DNA from: Burkholderiales bacterium
GTDB lineage: Bacteria > Pseudomonadota > Gammaproteobacteria > Burkholderiales > Usitatibacteraceae
Reading direction: 5' to 3'
Assembly (NCBI GenBank): GCA_025360815.1
Contig: JANYBL010000102.1
Span: 1 to 46,978, forward strand
DNA: 46,978 bases
Shown here: positions 1 through 9,484 of the stretch, piece after piece
Position numbering within the stretch: position 1 is the first letter of the stretch
Layout of the letters: each line of letters begins with the position of its first letter
The notes under the pieces: model-generated
Seen by the model: the letters and a program-made list of their open reading frames with translations, nothing else
Databases searched by the model: none
Told to the model about the DNA's origin: nothing
Program-made: the position numbers and the translations under genes

Positions 1-171
1 TTGATGCCCGAGGCAAATACCAAAAACGGGAACGTCTTTGGCGATAATTTCTTGGATTGCTTTAATCGCGTAATCGCAGGGCTCAGGGTCGCCGGGGCCG
101 TTCGATAGGAACACGCCATCCGGTTTTAGCGCCAACGCTTCCGACGCGGTGGCTTGAGCTGGCAGCACCGT
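1..171 (-). other. carA: Antisense carA segment (part of the fold-back)
   Basis: Read on the minus strand this encodes a CarA-like stretch beginning [14 protein letters not shown] and continuing [20 protein letters not shown] up to GICLGHQ. It is the segment that should precede the plus-strand carA remnant: it matches the entrance to the class I glutamine amidotransferase domain, and the part after GPGD duplicates what is encoded at 172-261. It has no start or stop codon of its own in the window. It should be treated as displaced carA sequence, not as a separate gene. Confidence 0.85.
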
Positions 172-261
172 GACCCTGAGCCCTGCGATTACGCGATTAA
201 AGCAATCCAAGAAATTATCGCCAAAGACGTTCCCGTTTTTGGTATTTGCCTCGGGCATCAA
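1..261. repeat. 90-bp perfect inverted repeat (carA fold-back at window edge)
   Basis: Bases 1-90 are the exact reverse complement of 172-261, separated by an 81-base spacer (91-171). The reverse complement of the whole stretch 171-1 reads as uninterrupted carA coding sequence, including the spacer. The left edge is therefore carA sequence folded back on carA, with the switch from antisense to sense near 171/172. A 3-base microhomology (GAC) may lie at the junction. An amplification or assembly chimera is the simplest reading, but a real inverted duplication cannot be excluded from one sequence. Confidence 0.93.
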
Positions 262-585
262 TTACTCGGTTTAGCGTCGGGTGCCAAGACAATGAAAATG
301 AAATTTGGCCACCATGGTGCCAACCATCCCGTGCAAGACTTAGCTACCCAAAAAGTTTATATCACCAGCCAAAACCACGGCTTCGCGGTGGATGAATCCA
401 CGTTGCCCGTAAATGTGCGCATCACCCATAAATCGCTGTTTGACGGCACCTGTCAAGGCATTGAGCGCACTGACGCACGCGCGTTCAGTTTCCAAGGGCA
501 TCCCGAAGCGAGCCCAGGCCCGCATGAGGTTGGGTATTTGTTTGATCGGTTTGTGGGGATGATGGGAACCAACCGTGATGGTTGA
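172..585 (+). CDS. carA: Carbamoyl-phosphate synthase small subunit, C-terminal part
   Basis: CarA hydrolyses glutamine and passes ammonia to CarB for carbamoyl phosphate, the precursor of arginine and pyrimidines. The C-terminal glutaminase domain is present: the nucleophile Cys in GICLGHQ, the [10 protein letters not shown] stretch, [11 protein letters not shown], and the catalytic His and Glu in [11 protein letters not shown]. Authentic carA sense coding begins at about 172, because the bases before it are the antisense fold-back. The open frame could be read from a TTG at 154, but that N-terminus is an artefact of the junction. The 5' half of carA is missing from this window. The end at TGA 583-585 is typical in length for CarA. 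It is followed, with a small overlap, by an ORF6N gene rather than directly by carB. Confidence 0.93.
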   Translation, partial: DPEPCDYAIKAIQEIIAKDVPVFGICLGHQLLGLASGAKTMKMKFGHHGANHPVQDLATQKVYITSQNHGFAVDESTLPVNVRITHKSLFDGTCQGIERTDARAFSFQGHPEASPGPHEVGYLFDRFVGMMGTNRDG

Positions 586-1165
586 AAAAATCATCGGGGT
601 AGTCGCCCAGCCAATGGCGAAGTATGGCGCGAAGCCGCCCTTAACCAAGCTCACGGCAAAGCAGGCGCTGGTTGCCTGTGAAGTTGTGGTTTCAAAAATT
701 GCGGTCGTGCGTGGGCAGCGTGTAATGATTGCGCCTGATTTGGCCGAAATGTACGGGGTTGAGACCAAAGTTCTTCTGCAAGCGGTTAAACGAAATATAG
801 ATCGTTTCCCATCTGATTTTATGTTTTCCCTAACAGAACAAGAATTTACAATCTTGAGGTCACAAATTGTGACCTCAAGTTGGGGCGGAACCCGCTATTT
901 GCCCTATGCATTTTCTGAGCAAGGTGTGGCCATGTTGTCGAGCGTGCTGCGCAGCGACCGCGCCGTATCAGTGAACATTGAAATCATGCGAGCCTTCGTA
1001 CAAATGCGGTCGATGATTGATTCTAATCGTGAATTGTCTCTTAAAGTTGCTACTTTGGAAGCGGAATACGACGAGCAGTTTGCGGTTGTGTTCAAAGCGA
1101 TTCGTGAACTAATGGATGATAAATCCGCGCCTGCAAAGACAAAACGCAAGATCGGCTTCATCTAA
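578..1165 (+). CDS. ORF6N domain DNA-binding protein
   Basis: About 195 residues. The N-terminal half matches the ORF6N domain (KilA-N-like family found in phage and bacterial proteins): [22 protein letters not shown], then [18 protein letters not shown], then [22 protein letters not shown] and AIVSVN-type IMRAFVQMR. The C-terminal third ([15 protein letters not shown] onward) is predicted helical or coiled-coil and ends in a basic tail (KTKRKIGFI). The family is taken to bind DNA; the target is unknown. The start is ATG 578 or GTG 575, with GGGA at 564-567 upstream, so the gene overlaps the end of carA by 8-11 bases; ATG 614 is an alternative. It interrupts the usual carA-carB neighbourhood, suggesting acquisition by transfer. 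A 27-bp palindrome lies inside the gene and is repeated just after its stop, which suggests autoregulation. Confidence 0.85.
   Translation: MVEKIIGVVAQPMAKYGAKPPLTKLTAKQALVACEVVVSKIAVVRGQRVMIAPDLAEMYGVETKVLLQAVKRNIDRFPSDFMFSLTEQEFTILRSQIVTSSWGGTRYLPYAFSEQGVAMLSSVLRSDRAVSVNIEIMRAFVQMRSMIDSNRELSLKVATLEAEYDEQFAVVFKAIRELMDDKSAPAKTKRKIGFI
853..879. repeat. Perfect 27-bp palindrome inside the ORF6N gene
   Basis: The half-site CTTGAGGTCACAA is followed by one central A and its exact reverse complement. In the reading frame it encodes LRSQIVTS, a stretch common in ORF6N proteins, so the palindrome coincides with a conserved protein segment. A second copy, identical at 24 of 27 positions, lies at 1167-1193. 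Confidence 0.9.
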
Positions 1166-1166
1166 A

Positions 1167-1193
1167 CTTGAGGTCACAGATTGTGACTTAAAG
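1167..1193. repeat. Second, imperfect copy of the 27-bp palindrome
   Basis: It begins two bases after the ORF6N stop codon and shares 24 of 27 positions with the copy at 853-879. The arms pair at 10 of 13 positions. Read in the same codon phase it would give LRSQIVT followed by a stop. It could therefore be a relic of a duplicated coding segment as well as an operator. It lies about 65 bp before carB. Confidence 0.85.
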
Positions 1194-1256
1194 TTGACGA
1201 AGTCACTTTATGCAATAAACGAGCAACAAACGACGCAATAAACGCCAAAGTAAATC

Positions 1257-4200
1257 ATGCCAAAACGTACCGACATAAAATCCATCCTCATCATCGGCGC
1301 CGGCCCGATCATTATTGGTCAAGCGTGCGAGTTCGATTATTCGGGTGCGCAGGCATGCAAATCGCTGCGGGACGAGGGCTACAAAGTGATTCTGGTTAAT
1401 TCGAATCCAGCCACGATCATGACGGACCCGAACATGGCCGACGTGACCTACATCGAGCCGGTTACTTGGAAAGTCGTCGCACAAATTATCGAGAAGGAGC
1501 GCCCCGATGCGCTACTGCCGACAATGGGCGGCCAAACCGCACTGAATTGCGCGCTAGATTTGGACAAGCACGGCATACTCAAAAAATTTAATGTTGAAAT
1601 GATTGGTGCGACCAAAGAGGCGATTGATAAAGCGGAAGACCGCGAAAAATTTAAGCAGGCGATGACCAAGATCGGCCTTGCATCGGCTAGGTCCATGATT
1701 GCGCATTCGATGGAAGAAGCGCTGCAAGTGCAGGGTGCGATTGGCTTTCCGGCGATTATTCGCCCGAGCTTTACGATGGGCGGCTCTGGCGGTGGCATCG
1801 CTTATAACCGCGATGAATTTGTCGAGATTTGCGAGCGCGGCTTGGAAGCATCACCGACCAAGGAATTGCTAATCGAAGAATCGCTCCTCGGCTGGAAAGA
1901 GTTTGAGATGGAAGTGGTGCGTGATAAAGCCGACAACTGCATCATCATTTGCTCGATTGAAAATTTAGACCCGATGGGCGTACACACCGGCGACTCCATC
2001 ACCGTCGCGCCTGCGCAAACGTTAACGGATAAAGAATATCAAATCATGCGGAATGCCTCTATCGCCGTGCTGCGCGAGGTGGGTGTCGAGACGGGCGGCT
2101 CAAATGTGCAGTTCGCCGTGAACCCGAATGATGGTCGCATGGTCGTGATTGAAATGAACCCCCGCGTGTCACGCTCATCCGCATTGGCATCAAAAGCAAC
2201 CGGCTTCCCGATTGCAAAAGTCGCCGCAAAATTGGCGGTCGGCTACACACTTGATGAATTGAAAAATGACATTACCGGTGGCGCAACACCGGCATCGTTT
2301 GAACCATCGATTGATTACGTCGTGACCAAAGTACCGCGCTTCGCGTTTGAAAAATTCCCGCAAGCTGATGATCGTTTAACCACGCAAATGAAGAGTGTCG
2401 GCGAGGTGATGGCGATTGGTCGCAACTTTCAAGAATCGCTGCAAAAAGCATTGCGCGGTTTGGAAACCGGTGTCGACGGCTTCAATTTAAAGACGGTAGA
2501 TCCAGCCAAGATTGGTGATGAATTGGCGTATCCACGTGGCGAACGGCTCTGGTATGTGGCCGACGCGTTTGGTATCGGCATGAGTTTGGAAGAAGTGTTC
2601 GGCTACACCAAAATTGATCCGTGGTTCTTGGCGCAGATTAAAGAGCTGGTCGATATCGAGCTTGAGTTGGATAGCAAATCGTTGGCGCAGATTGATGCCA
2701 TTGAGCTGCGCAGCTTGAAGCGTCGCGGTTTCTCCGATCGCCGGTTGGCGCATCTGTTGAAGACAAAAGAGGCCGAAGTCCGCGCCAAACGGCATTCTTG
2801 GGACATCCGCCCGGTGTACAAGCGTGTTGATACCTGTGCGGCGGAGTTCTCAACATCGACGGCGTATATGTATTCGACCTACGATGAAGAATGCGAATCG
2901 AAGCCGACCAATAACAAAAAAATCATGATTTTAGGCGGCGGCCCGAACCGCATTGGGCAGGGTATTGAGTTCGATTATTGTTGCGTGCATGCCGCATTGG
3001 CGCTGCGTGAAGATGGCTATGAAACGATCATGGTCAACTGTAATCCGGAAACGGTTTCAACCGATTACGATACCTCGGACCGTCTCTATTTCGAGCCACT
3101 TACGTTGGAGGATGTGCTGGAGATTGTTGATCTTGAAAAACCAGTCGGCGTAATTGTGCAGTTCGGTGGGCAGACACCGCTAAAGCTCGCGCGTGCACTG
3201 GAAGCGAATGGCGTGCCGATTATCGGCACGACGCCGGATGCCATTGATATGGCCGAGGACCGCGAGCGTTTCCAAAAATTAATTTCTGATTTAGGGTTGC
3301 TCCAGCCACCCAACCGCACGGCGCGAACGGACGAAGAAGCGATCATTAAAGCCCGCGAGATCGGCTATCCGCTGGTGGTGCGCCCAAGCTATGTGCTCGG
3401 TGGACGAGCAATGGAAATCATTCACGTTGAATCTGATCTCGAGCGCTATGTGCGCGAGGCCGTAAAGGTATCGAACGACTCGCCAGTGCTGCTGGACCGT
3501 TTTTTGAACGACGCGATCGAGGTTGATGTCGATGCGATATGCGATGGTACGGATGTGCTCATCGGCGGCATCATGGAACACATTGAGCAAGCGGGCGTGC
3601 ACTCAGGAGATTCGGCCTGCTCGCTACCGCCGTATGCATTATCGGAAGATTTGCAAAACGAATTGCGTCGTCAAACGATCGCGATGGCGCATGCCCTGAA
3701 GGTCGTTGGTTTGATGAATGTGCAGTTTGCGATTCAAACCGTGGACGGCGTAGATCATGTGTATGTGCTCGAAGTGAATCCTCGCGCATCCCGCACGGTG
3801 CCGTTTGTTTCGAAGGCAACCTCGCTGCCATTGGCGATGATTGCCGCGCGCTGCATGGCCGGGCGTACGCTCAAAGAACAAGGAACCACTAAAGAAATCA
3901 CGCCGCCGTATTACTCCGTAAAAGAAGCCGTGTTTCCCTTCATCAAATTCCCCGGCGTGGATACGATTCTGGGCCCCGAAATGAAATCTACTGGCGAAGT
4001 GATGGGCGTGGGTGATACCTTTGCGGAGGCCTTTGTTAAATCACAGCTGGGTGCGGGCATTAAATTGCCGACTGGCGGCAAAGCATTTATCAGCGTGCGC
4101 AATGCCGATAAAGTTAAAGCCGAAGAAGTCGCCCGGACTCTGATTGAGCTGGGCTTTAGCATCGTCGCCACTAAAGGCACGGCGGCGCATTTGACCAAAG

Positions 4201-4484
4201 CGGGCATCGCCGCCGCCGCTGTCAATAAGGTCGCTGAAGGCCGCCCGCATATTGTTGATATGATAAAAAATCGCGAGATCACCCTCATCATCAATACGGT
4301 GGACGAAGTCAAACGAAGCGTTAAAGACTCGTGGGCGATTCGTAATGCGGCGCTACAAGGCCGCATCACTTACTACACTACCATTGCCGGCGCGAAGGCC
4401 GCATGTATGGGCATGCAGCATATTAGTGAATTGAAGGTTTATGATTTGCAGAGCCTTCATCGATTGATCAAAACCGCCGCATAG
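1257..4484 (+). CDS. carB: Carbamoyl-phosphate synthase large subunit
   Basis: 1075 residues, matching the usual CarB length of about 1070. CarB makes carbamoyl phosphate from bicarbonate, two ATP and ammonia tunnelled from CarA. The N-terminus ([30 protein letters not shown]) is diagnostic. Two homologous ATP-grasp halves are visible: the first with [12 protein letters not shown] and [18 protein letters not shown], the second starting at about residue 555 ([21 protein letters not shown]) with [11 protein letters not shown] and [18 protein letters not shown]. The last ~130 residues form the MGS-like allosteric domain ([12 protein letters not shown], then TKGTAAHL). It is complete and intact. 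It probably belonged to a carAB operon now separated by the ORF6N gene. greA follows on the same strand after about 117 bases. Confidence 0.98.
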   Translation: MPKRTDIKSILIIGAGPIIIGQACEFDYSGAQACKSLRDEGYKVILVNSNPATIMTDPNMADVTYIEPVTWKVVAQIIEKERPDALLPTMGGQTALNCALDLDKHGILKKFNVEMIGATKEAIDKAEDREKFKQAMTKIGLASARSMIAHSMEEALQVQGAIGFPAIIRPSFTMGGSGGGIAYNRDEFVEICERGLEASPTKELLIEESLLGWKEFEMEVVRDKADNCIIICSIENLDPMGVHTGDSITVAPAQTLTDKEYQIMRNASIAVLREVGVETGGSNVQFAVNPNDGRMVVIEMNPRVSRSSALASKATGFPIAKVAAKLAVGYTLDELKNDITGGATPASFEPSIDYVVTKVPRFAFEKFPQADDRLTTQMKSVGEVMAIGRNFQESLQKALRGLETGVDGFNLKTVDPAKIGDELAYPRGERLWYVADAFGIGMSLEEVFGYTKIDPWFLAQIKELVDIELELDSKSLAQIDAIELRSLKRRGFSDRRLAHLLKTKEAEVRAKRHSWDIRPVYKRVDTCAAEFSTSTAYMYSTYDEECESKPTNNKKIMILGGGPNRIGQGIEFDYCCVHAALALREDGYETIMVNCNPETVSTDYDTSDRLYFEPLTLEDVLEIVDLEKPVGVIVQFGGQTPLKLARALEANGVPIIGTTPDAIDMAEDRERFQKLISDLGLLQPPNRTARTDEEAIIKAREIGYPLVVRPSYVLGGRAMEIIHVESDLERYVREAVKVSNDSPVLLDRFLNDAIEVDVDAICDGTDVLIGGIMEHIEQAGVHSGDSACSLPPYALSEDLQNELRRQTIAMAHALKVVGLMNVQFAIQTVDGVDHVYVLEVNPRASRTVPFVSKATSLPLAMIAARCMAGRTLKEQGTTKEITPPYYSVKEAVFPFIKFPGVDTILGPEMKSTGEVMGVGDTFAEAFVKSQLGAGIKLPTGGKAFISVRNADKVKAEEVARTLIELGFSIVATKGTAAHLTKAGIAAAAVNKVAEGRPHIVDMIKNREITLIINTVDEVKRSVKDSWAIRNAALQGRITYYTTIAGAKAACMGMQHISELKVYDLQSLHRLIKTAA

Positions 4485-4601
4485 CTTTGTAGCTGGTCGG
4501 TAATGAAAGATAAAATTCAACACAAAATGCAAGACAAATTTAAAAATTTCACCGAAGGGTGCGCCGTCCGTACCCAGCCTTACTTTCCCCAGGAACTCCA
4601 T

Positions 4602-5087
4602 ATGAGCAGTCTCGCCAAAGTCCCCCTTACCGTCATCGGTGCCAATGCCTTGAAGGCAGAATTGCAGCGTTTAAAATCGGTGGATCGCCCCGCCGTCATC
4701 ATGGCGATTGCCGAGGCGCGTGCGCAGGGCGATTTGTCGGAAAACGCTGAATATGATGCTGCTAAGGAAAAACAAGGCTTTATTGAGGGCCGCATTCAAG
4801 AATTAGAAAGCAAACTCTCCAGCGCACAAATTATTGACCCCACCTTGCTTGATGACGAAGGTCGTGTCGTCTTTGCTGCTACCGTCGATTTGGAAGAAGT
4901 CGAGTCTGGCGAAAAAGTCACTTACCAAATTGTTGGCGAAGATGAGGCCAATATCAAGCTCGGCAAGATTTCGTTTTCATCGCCAATTTCACGCGCGATG
5001 ATCGGAAAATATGCCGGTGACGTAGTCGAGGTGCGAGCGCCAGGCGGCGTGAAGGAATATGAGATAATCGATGTAAGGTATTTCTGA
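4602..5087 (+). CDS. greA: Transcription elongation factor GreA
   Basis: 161 residues (E. coli GreA is 158). It rescues backtracked RNA polymerase by stimulating transcript cleavage through the secondary channel. Seen: the N-terminal coiled coil with [20 protein letters not shown] followed by [15 protein letters not shown], whose acidic tip residues DLSENAEY are the catalytic signature, then the FKBP-like C-terminal domain ending [10 protein letters not shown]. The chosen start is ATG 4602, preceded by AGGA at 4590; the reading frame is open to 4503, but the upstream residues do not resemble GreA. carB-greA adjacency is common in betaproteobacteria. Confidence 0.96.
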   Translation: MSSLAKVPLTVIGANALKAELQRLKSVDRPAVIMAIAEARAQGDLSENAEYDAAKEKQGFIEGRIQELESKLSSAQIIDPTLLDDEGRVVFAATVDLEEVESGEKVTYQIVGEDEANIKLGKISFSSPISRAMIGKYAGDVVEVRAPGGVKEYEIIDVRYF

Positions 5088-5114
5088 CTAAACGTTTGTT
5101 AAGCGAGGTTGATG

Positions 5115-6167
5115 ATGAGCAAAAGTATTCGTCTATCCGAACAGTGGTTTCGCCGTGGTTTGTGGTTGGTCTCGTTTATCTTCGCCGGGTTTTTGATTGG
5201 CCTGGGTGGTCTTGTTGTTGGTGATTTGCCACGTGTTGAATCACGGGTTTCGGTTGATACTTACATCGATAAGCCCGCATCGAGCAAACTCAAAGACCAG
5301 CTTGAAGCAGCCAAGCGCAGCCTTTCTGAAAACCAGGAGGCCAGCCAGCAAGCGCAACTAAAACTCAACACGGCACGAAACGATACGCAGTCCGCCCGCG
5401 AAACATTTAACAATTGGCTCGCCACGCGCGGCGCCACCAAACTCGCCGACCAGGACCCTGAACTGGTTCGCCGCACTAAAGCGCTGGATGAGCTCAAAGC
5501 AAATGAACGCGCAGCGCAACAGGCCATGGAGTCGCTGGAGCAAGCCGCATTAGACACGCGCCAGCATTCAGAAAAAATGCAACAAGCGTTGTACGAGCTC
5601 GAAAAAACGGCACAAGAGAGCGTCAATATCGAGCTGCGTAAACAAGAGCTTCGGGTATTTTTATATCGCTTGGCCCTGACACTGCCGTTGCTGTTGATCG
5701 CCGCTTGGCTGTTTTTGAAAAAACGCAAAGCAACACATTGGCCATTTGTGTGGGGCTTCATTTTCTTTGCCTTGTTTGCGTTTTTTGTCGAGTTGGTTCC
5801 CTATTTGCCGACCTATGGCGGCTATGTGCGCTATATCGTCGGGATTATCCTGACAGGCGTGTGCGGCCACTATGCCATTCGCGCGATGAACCGTTATCTC
5901 GAACGCCAACGCGCTGCCGAGGCAATGCCAAGCGAAAAACGGCGGGTCGAATTAAGCTATGACCTCGCGATTTCCCGCTTGGCTAAAAAGGTGTGCCCGG
6001 GCTGCGAACGCCCGATTGATCTCGGCAATACGGCTAATAATTTTTGTACGCATTGCGGCATTTGCGTGTTCAATACTTGTGCAAGCTGCAGCACCCGAAA
6101 AAGTGCATTTTCCAGGTTTTGCCATTCTTGCGGAAGCACTGCCGCCGATGTGCCTGCGTCCGAGTAA
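5115..6167 (+). CDS. Membrane protein with periplasmic coiled coil and C-terminal zinc ribbon
   Basis: About 350 residues; function not recognised. Order seen: a membrane segment at about 16-38 (LWLVSFIFAGFLIGLGGLVV); a long Gln/Ala/Glu-rich coiled coil to about residue 185; then membrane segments near FLYRLALTLPLLLIAAWLFL, WPFVWGFIFFALFAFFVEL and YIVGIILTGVCGHYAI. After that comes a cytoplasmic tail with two zinc-knuckle pairs, CPGCERP...CTHCGICVF and CASCSTRK...CHSCGS, eight or more Cys in all. GAGG at 5105-5108 favours ATG 5115 over ATG 5112 or TTG 5109. It follows greA by 27 bases and may be cotranscribed with it. The layout suggests a sensor or scaffold linking a periplasmic coiled coil to a cytoplasmic metal-binding module; that is inference. 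Confidence 0.75.
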   Translation: MSKSIRLSEQWFRRGLWLVSFIFAGFLIGLGGLVVGDLPRVESRVSVDTYIDKPASSKLKDQLEAAKRSLSENQEASQQAQLKLNTARNDTQSARETFNNWLATRGATKLADQDPELVRRTKALDELKANERAAQQAMESLEQAALDTRQHSEKMQQALYELEKTAQESVNIELRKQELRVFLYRLALTLPLLLIAAWLFLKKRKATHWPFVWGFIFFALFAFFVELVPYLPTYGGYVRYIVGIILTGVCGHYAIRAMNRYLERQRAAEAMPSEKRRVELSYDLAISRLAKKVCPGCERPIDLGNTANNFCTHCGICVFNTCASCSTRKSAFSRFCHSCGSTAADVPASE

Positions 6168-6216
6168 TGTTGGCGCAGATTCATCCCCGCATATTTTTAA
6201 ATGCGAGTTGTGTTGA

Positions 6217-6966
6217 TTAAAGCGTTGATAGTTCTTTAAATTGCGTTGCACGGCGACGTGAGAGCTCGATTCGTAATTGATTTTTAAGCGCAATCGTGAG
6301 GCCACCCGAGTCTGTTGGTGCGACCAAATCGATGAATTGCAAATTGATAATCTGCCGCCGATTGGCGCGAAAAAATTGGCTGGGGTTTAGACGCTCTTCC
6401 AGTTGGTTTAGCGAGCGCAGCATCAGTGGACGCTGGGTTTGCAGTCCCGTGCCGAAATACACTCTGGCGTAGTTGCCTTCGGATTCGAACAGCATAATAT
6501 CGGTCAGCGTGACGAACCAGCAGCGTTCGCCGTCTTTGATAAAAATTTTGTCGTTACCGCTCTTGGCTTGCGGTGTAGCTAGTTGAGAGGCTAACCGTGC
6601 GTTGGTGGGCTTTTCAAAGCGTTGCAACGCACGCGCCAATGCTGCGTCAAGACGCGGGGGCTCAATCGGTTTTTGCAAATAATCGAGAGCGTTGACTTCA
6701 AAAGCCTTGAGGGCGTAGGTGTCAAAAGCCGTTGTAAAAATGACCTCTGGGGCCAAATCCAGTTGCGCCAGCAAGTCAAATCCGGAGCCGCCAGGCATTT
6801 GGATATCGAGAAAAATGAGGTCGGGTTGCAGGTTTTCAATCACCTGCAACGCCTCGGTGATATTGGCCGCTTCGCCGATGATTTCTATTTCGTCATGCAC
6901 GGTCAGGAGTCTGCGCAGTTCCACACGGGCGAGACGTTCGTCGTCGATGATGATGGCGCGAATCAT
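6217..6966 (-). CDS. LytTR-family response regulator
   Basis: 249 residues in the AlgR/LytR layout. The N-terminal receiver domain carries the acidic pair in IIIDDERLAR, the phospho-acceptor Asp in LIFLDIQMPGGSGFDLL, the switch Thr in VIFTTAFDTYA and the Lys in LDYLQKPIEP. The C-terminal LytTR DNA-binding domain (about 140-245) includes the ESEGNYARVYF and FFRANRRQIINLQFI motifs. It lies 63 bases downstream of the sensor kinase gene on the same strand, so the two form an operon and a phosphorelay pair. The regulated genes are not evident; the exported hydrolase just upstream of the kinase gene is one candidate. Confidence 0.93.
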   Translation of the reverse strand: MIRAIIIDDERLARVELRRLLTVHDEIEIIGEAANITEALQVIENLQPDLIFLDIQMPGGSGFDLLAQLDLAPEVIFTTAFDTYALKAFEVNALDYLQKPIEPPRLDAALARALQRFEKPTNARLASQLATPQAKSGNDKIFIKDGERCWFVTLTDIMLFESEGNYARVYFGTGLQTQRPLMLRSLNQLEERLNPSQFFRANRRQIINLQFIDLVAPTDSGGLTIALKNQLRIELSRRRATQFKELSTL

Positions 6967-7029
6967 GTTTTTCCTTTGTTGTCCGAGGCACTCTGCAGTA
7001 TGGCGTTATTATCCTGTGCTTCGCCAATA

Positions 7030-8181
7030 TTACGGGTTAGGCTGGCGTGGCGGTTGGCTCGGCCATTGCATCAAAACCCGCACCCAGCCTTGTTCTTCAC
7101 GGATTTCAAGCGTGGCGGCAGGGTTCAATAAAAGCTGGAGTCGTTTTCGGGTATTCTCAAGACCTAGTTTGGTCGAATCAGTAAACGGCGCGATCGAGCC
7201 TGTGTTGGCGACTTCAATTCGCATCATGTTATTTATCTGCTTACCGCTAATGCAAATATCGCTGCCCAGCGCGTTTCGTTCTACGCCATATTTGACAGCG
7301 TTCTCCACCAAAGTTTGCAACGCCATCGGCGGGATCAAGGTTTCATGAAGGCCGCTTTCAATATCGATTTCGACACGCAGACGATCCTCGAAGCGAATTT
7401 TTTCAATTGCCAAATAGGCGTTCACCGCTTCCATCTCTCTGCTGAGCGACACCGCCGCATCACCAGATTGCAAGGCATAGCGCATGATGCCGGCGAGCTG
7501 GTCAATCATTTGTGCTGCCGCATTGGGGTTCTCAAAAATCAGGCCGCGCACGCTGTTGAGACTATTGAAAAAGAAATGCGGGTTCACTTGGGCTTGCAGG
7601 GCGCGAAGCTCCGCATCTTTAGCGTAAATGTCCAGTCTTAGCGCTTCGGCTTCCAGCTGCTTCGAGCGGCGAGCCGATATCGTATACAAATAGAGTGCTG
7701 TCCAAACCGAAAAAATAGTGACCCAGCCAAAAATGGCGCCAGGCACCCAACCCCAACCCTTCGTGGCTCCGGCGGGCATCATCGCTGCAAAGCCCAGCCC
7801 TACTAGGAAAGCTTCTATGGTGCCCAGACACAAAATAATGGCACCAATACCGATCCATGGCGGGCGTGTGTTGCGGGCGAACCAACCGCGCTCTTTAATG
7901 ATGAAGCGCCAAGTGTGTGACAACAGCAACCCGGTGAATGAACCCCAACCATAAATCGCCGCCATCGTTGCGTAGGCAAGCGGCATGGTGGCGCCAAAAA
8001 GCAGCGTAAAAAATAGCGCGACGAGAGTCCAGCCCGTGAGCTGACAAATCCAGTATGTTCGCAATAAATCGTCATTAGGATGGGGGCTCTTGGTGCTCTT
8101 GGTGCGCTTGGTGCTCTCGGCAATCATGGTATTCATTGCATTTTGAAGAATGGTTGATTGAGTGACATCGACTTGAGGCAT
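7030..8181 (-). CDS. LytS/YehU-type sensor histidine kinase
   Basis: 383 residues. Four predicted membrane segments lie between about 45 and 190 (WTLVALFFTLLFG, AAIYGWGSFTGLLLSH, IGIGAIILCLGTIEAFL, IFGWVTIFSVWTALYLYTI). A short helical linker follows, then the His_kinase domain with the phospho-acceptor motif QVNPHFFFNSLNSV. The HATPase domain shows the N-box MALQTLVENAVKYGV and the G-box LGLENTRKRL. The signal is probably sensed in or near the membrane, because there is no large periplasmic domain. It is cotranscribed with the LytTR regulator below it. Several Met codons lie near the start (residues 1, 16 and 19), so the exact N-terminus is uncertain. Confidence 0.92.
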   Translation of the reverse strand: MPQVDVTQSTILQNAMNTMIAESTKRTKSTKSPHPNDDLLRTYWICQLTGWTLVALFFTLLFGATMPLAYATMAAIYGWGSFTGLLLSHTWRFIIKERGWFARNTRPPWIGIGAIILCLGTIEAFLVGLGFAAMMPAGATKGWGWVPGAIFGWVTIFSVWTALYLYTISARRSKQLEAEALRLDIYAKDAELRALQAQVNPHFFFNSLNSVRGLIFENPNAAAQMIDQLAGIMRYALQSGDAAVSLSREMEAVNAYLAIEKIRFEDRLRVEIDIESGLHETLIPPMALQTLVENAVKYGVERNALGSDICISGKQINNMMRIEVANTGSIAPFTDSTKLGLENTRKRLQLLLNPAATLEIREEQGWVRVLMQWPSQPPRQPNP

Positions 8182-8294
8182 GCGTTATTTAGCTTGGGTT
8201 AGCGCAAACCGGCTGCTTGCACGGTTACATTACTTCGCTGGATGGAGGTGCTAATTAACTATCCAGAGCATGCCCCAGCATTAACCATTTGCAA

Positions 8295-9233
8295 TCACTT
8301 TAAAAATTTTTCAATTTGTTCAAACATCCAGTTGGGCTCGTCCAGCATGATGAAGTGTTTGGCCGTATCAGCAAGCTCAATGGTGACACCGTTCAGCTTT
8401 TGATACTGCATCTTAAAGTTATTTTCGATATCGCTACGCTTGGCGAAATTTTTGTATGTATACCAGGAGCCGAGCACCAGTGTTGGCGTTCTGATACGGT
8501 GAATATCCTGGCGTAAATCAGTTGCGATAAGATCGTGCATCGCGTTTATCACGGTACTGCCGTCTGATTGACTGCCCCATCCCAGCACGCGTTCCAAATC
8601 TTCAGGTGCGGTCACCATGCTTGCAACGGAACGGCGTTGTCCTTCGGCGAAGGTCTTTGCATCTTGGCTTTTCATGCCATCACGCATTCTTGCCGCCATG
8701 CTTTTTAGCTGCTCCGGTGTGATGTCCGGCATTTGGATGGCGCCCAGTGCGGGCAGCGAATCAACGATGATGAGCCGTCCAAATTTATTGATATGGTTGC
8801 AGCCCAATTGCAGTGCTAAAAACCCGCCCAGGCTGTGACCAATGATGATCGGACGTACCATTTTCTTCTCGTCGGCATATTCAACCAGTTCTTTGGCAAC
8901 GGTGGCCAATAGCGGTGCGGTGATTGGTGCAACGCCGGCAAAGCCGGATAACGTCAGGACATGACATTCGTATTTTCCATTGCTGCCACAAAATTGTTTT
9001 ACTGTGCCATTCCATACCTCACCGGAAGAGGCTAACCCCGGAATTAAAATCATCGGCGCGCCTTTGCCCGTGATTTCAACCTTGAAGGCCGTCGGCGCTG
9101 CGAACAAGCAAGCAGTGGTGGTAACGTAAACAGTACTGACTGCCGTGAGTAAAATCGTCAGCTGGATAGCATGGCGAAATACAAACTGAAAAATCGAACG
9201 AGCCCTGATTGGTGGCGTGAAAAGTGTGGTCAT
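8295..9233 (-). CDS. Exported alpha/beta hydrolase
   Basis: 312 residues. A hydrophobic N-terminal segment (about 20-48, ending near TTACLFAAP) suggests export or membrane anchoring. Alpha/beta-hydrolase features: the oxyanion segment LIPGLASSGEVW, the nucleophile elbow GHSLGGF with the catalytic Ser, and a C-terminal His in DTAKHFIMLDEP. The position of the acid residue is not certain. The substrate is unknown; an esterase or related hydrolase of the inner membrane or periplasm is likely. AAGGAG six bases upstream of ATG 9233 supports the start. It is 113 bases upstream of the sensor kinase gene on the same strand and could be in the same transcript. Confidence 0.85.
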   Translation of the reverse strand: MTTLFTPPIRARSIFQFVFRHAIQLTILLTAVSTVYVTTTACLFAAPTAFKVEITGKGAPMILIPGLASSGEVWNGTVKQFCGSNGKYECHVLTLSGFAGVAPITAPLLATVAKELVEYADEKKMVRPIIIGHSLGGFLALQLGCNHINKFGRLIIVDSLPALGAIQMPDITPEQLKSMAARMRDGMKSQDAKTFAEGQRRSVASMVTAPEDLERVLGWGSQSDGSTVINAMHDLIATDLRQDIHRIRTPTLVLGSWYTYKNFAKRSDIENNFKMQYQKLNGVTIELADTAKHFIMLDEPNWMFEQIEKFLK

Positions 9234-9484
9234 ACAATCTCCTTGGGAATGATGTTGAAAAGAGATTGCAGATTAACCAAGCCAGCGCTTACCCCCAATC
9301 GATTTGGGATGGATGGCAGATGCGCAGGATGAGTGGCGATCGCCACAACAACATGCGCGGCAATATTTTCGTTCAGGGAGCTTCAGAGGGATTTCAGAAA
9401 AATTTATGCCAAACTCAAGTATTGACGGGCGTTTCCAAGAAAAAATGCCTCGAAAACCCCGCCGGTACTAGCGTTTAGTAAAAT

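Noticed and set aside
154-585. Apparent complete 143-aa CarA-like protein from TTG 154
   Set aside because: The N-terminal residues come from the antisense arm of the fold-back; the frame is a carA fragment, not a short gene.
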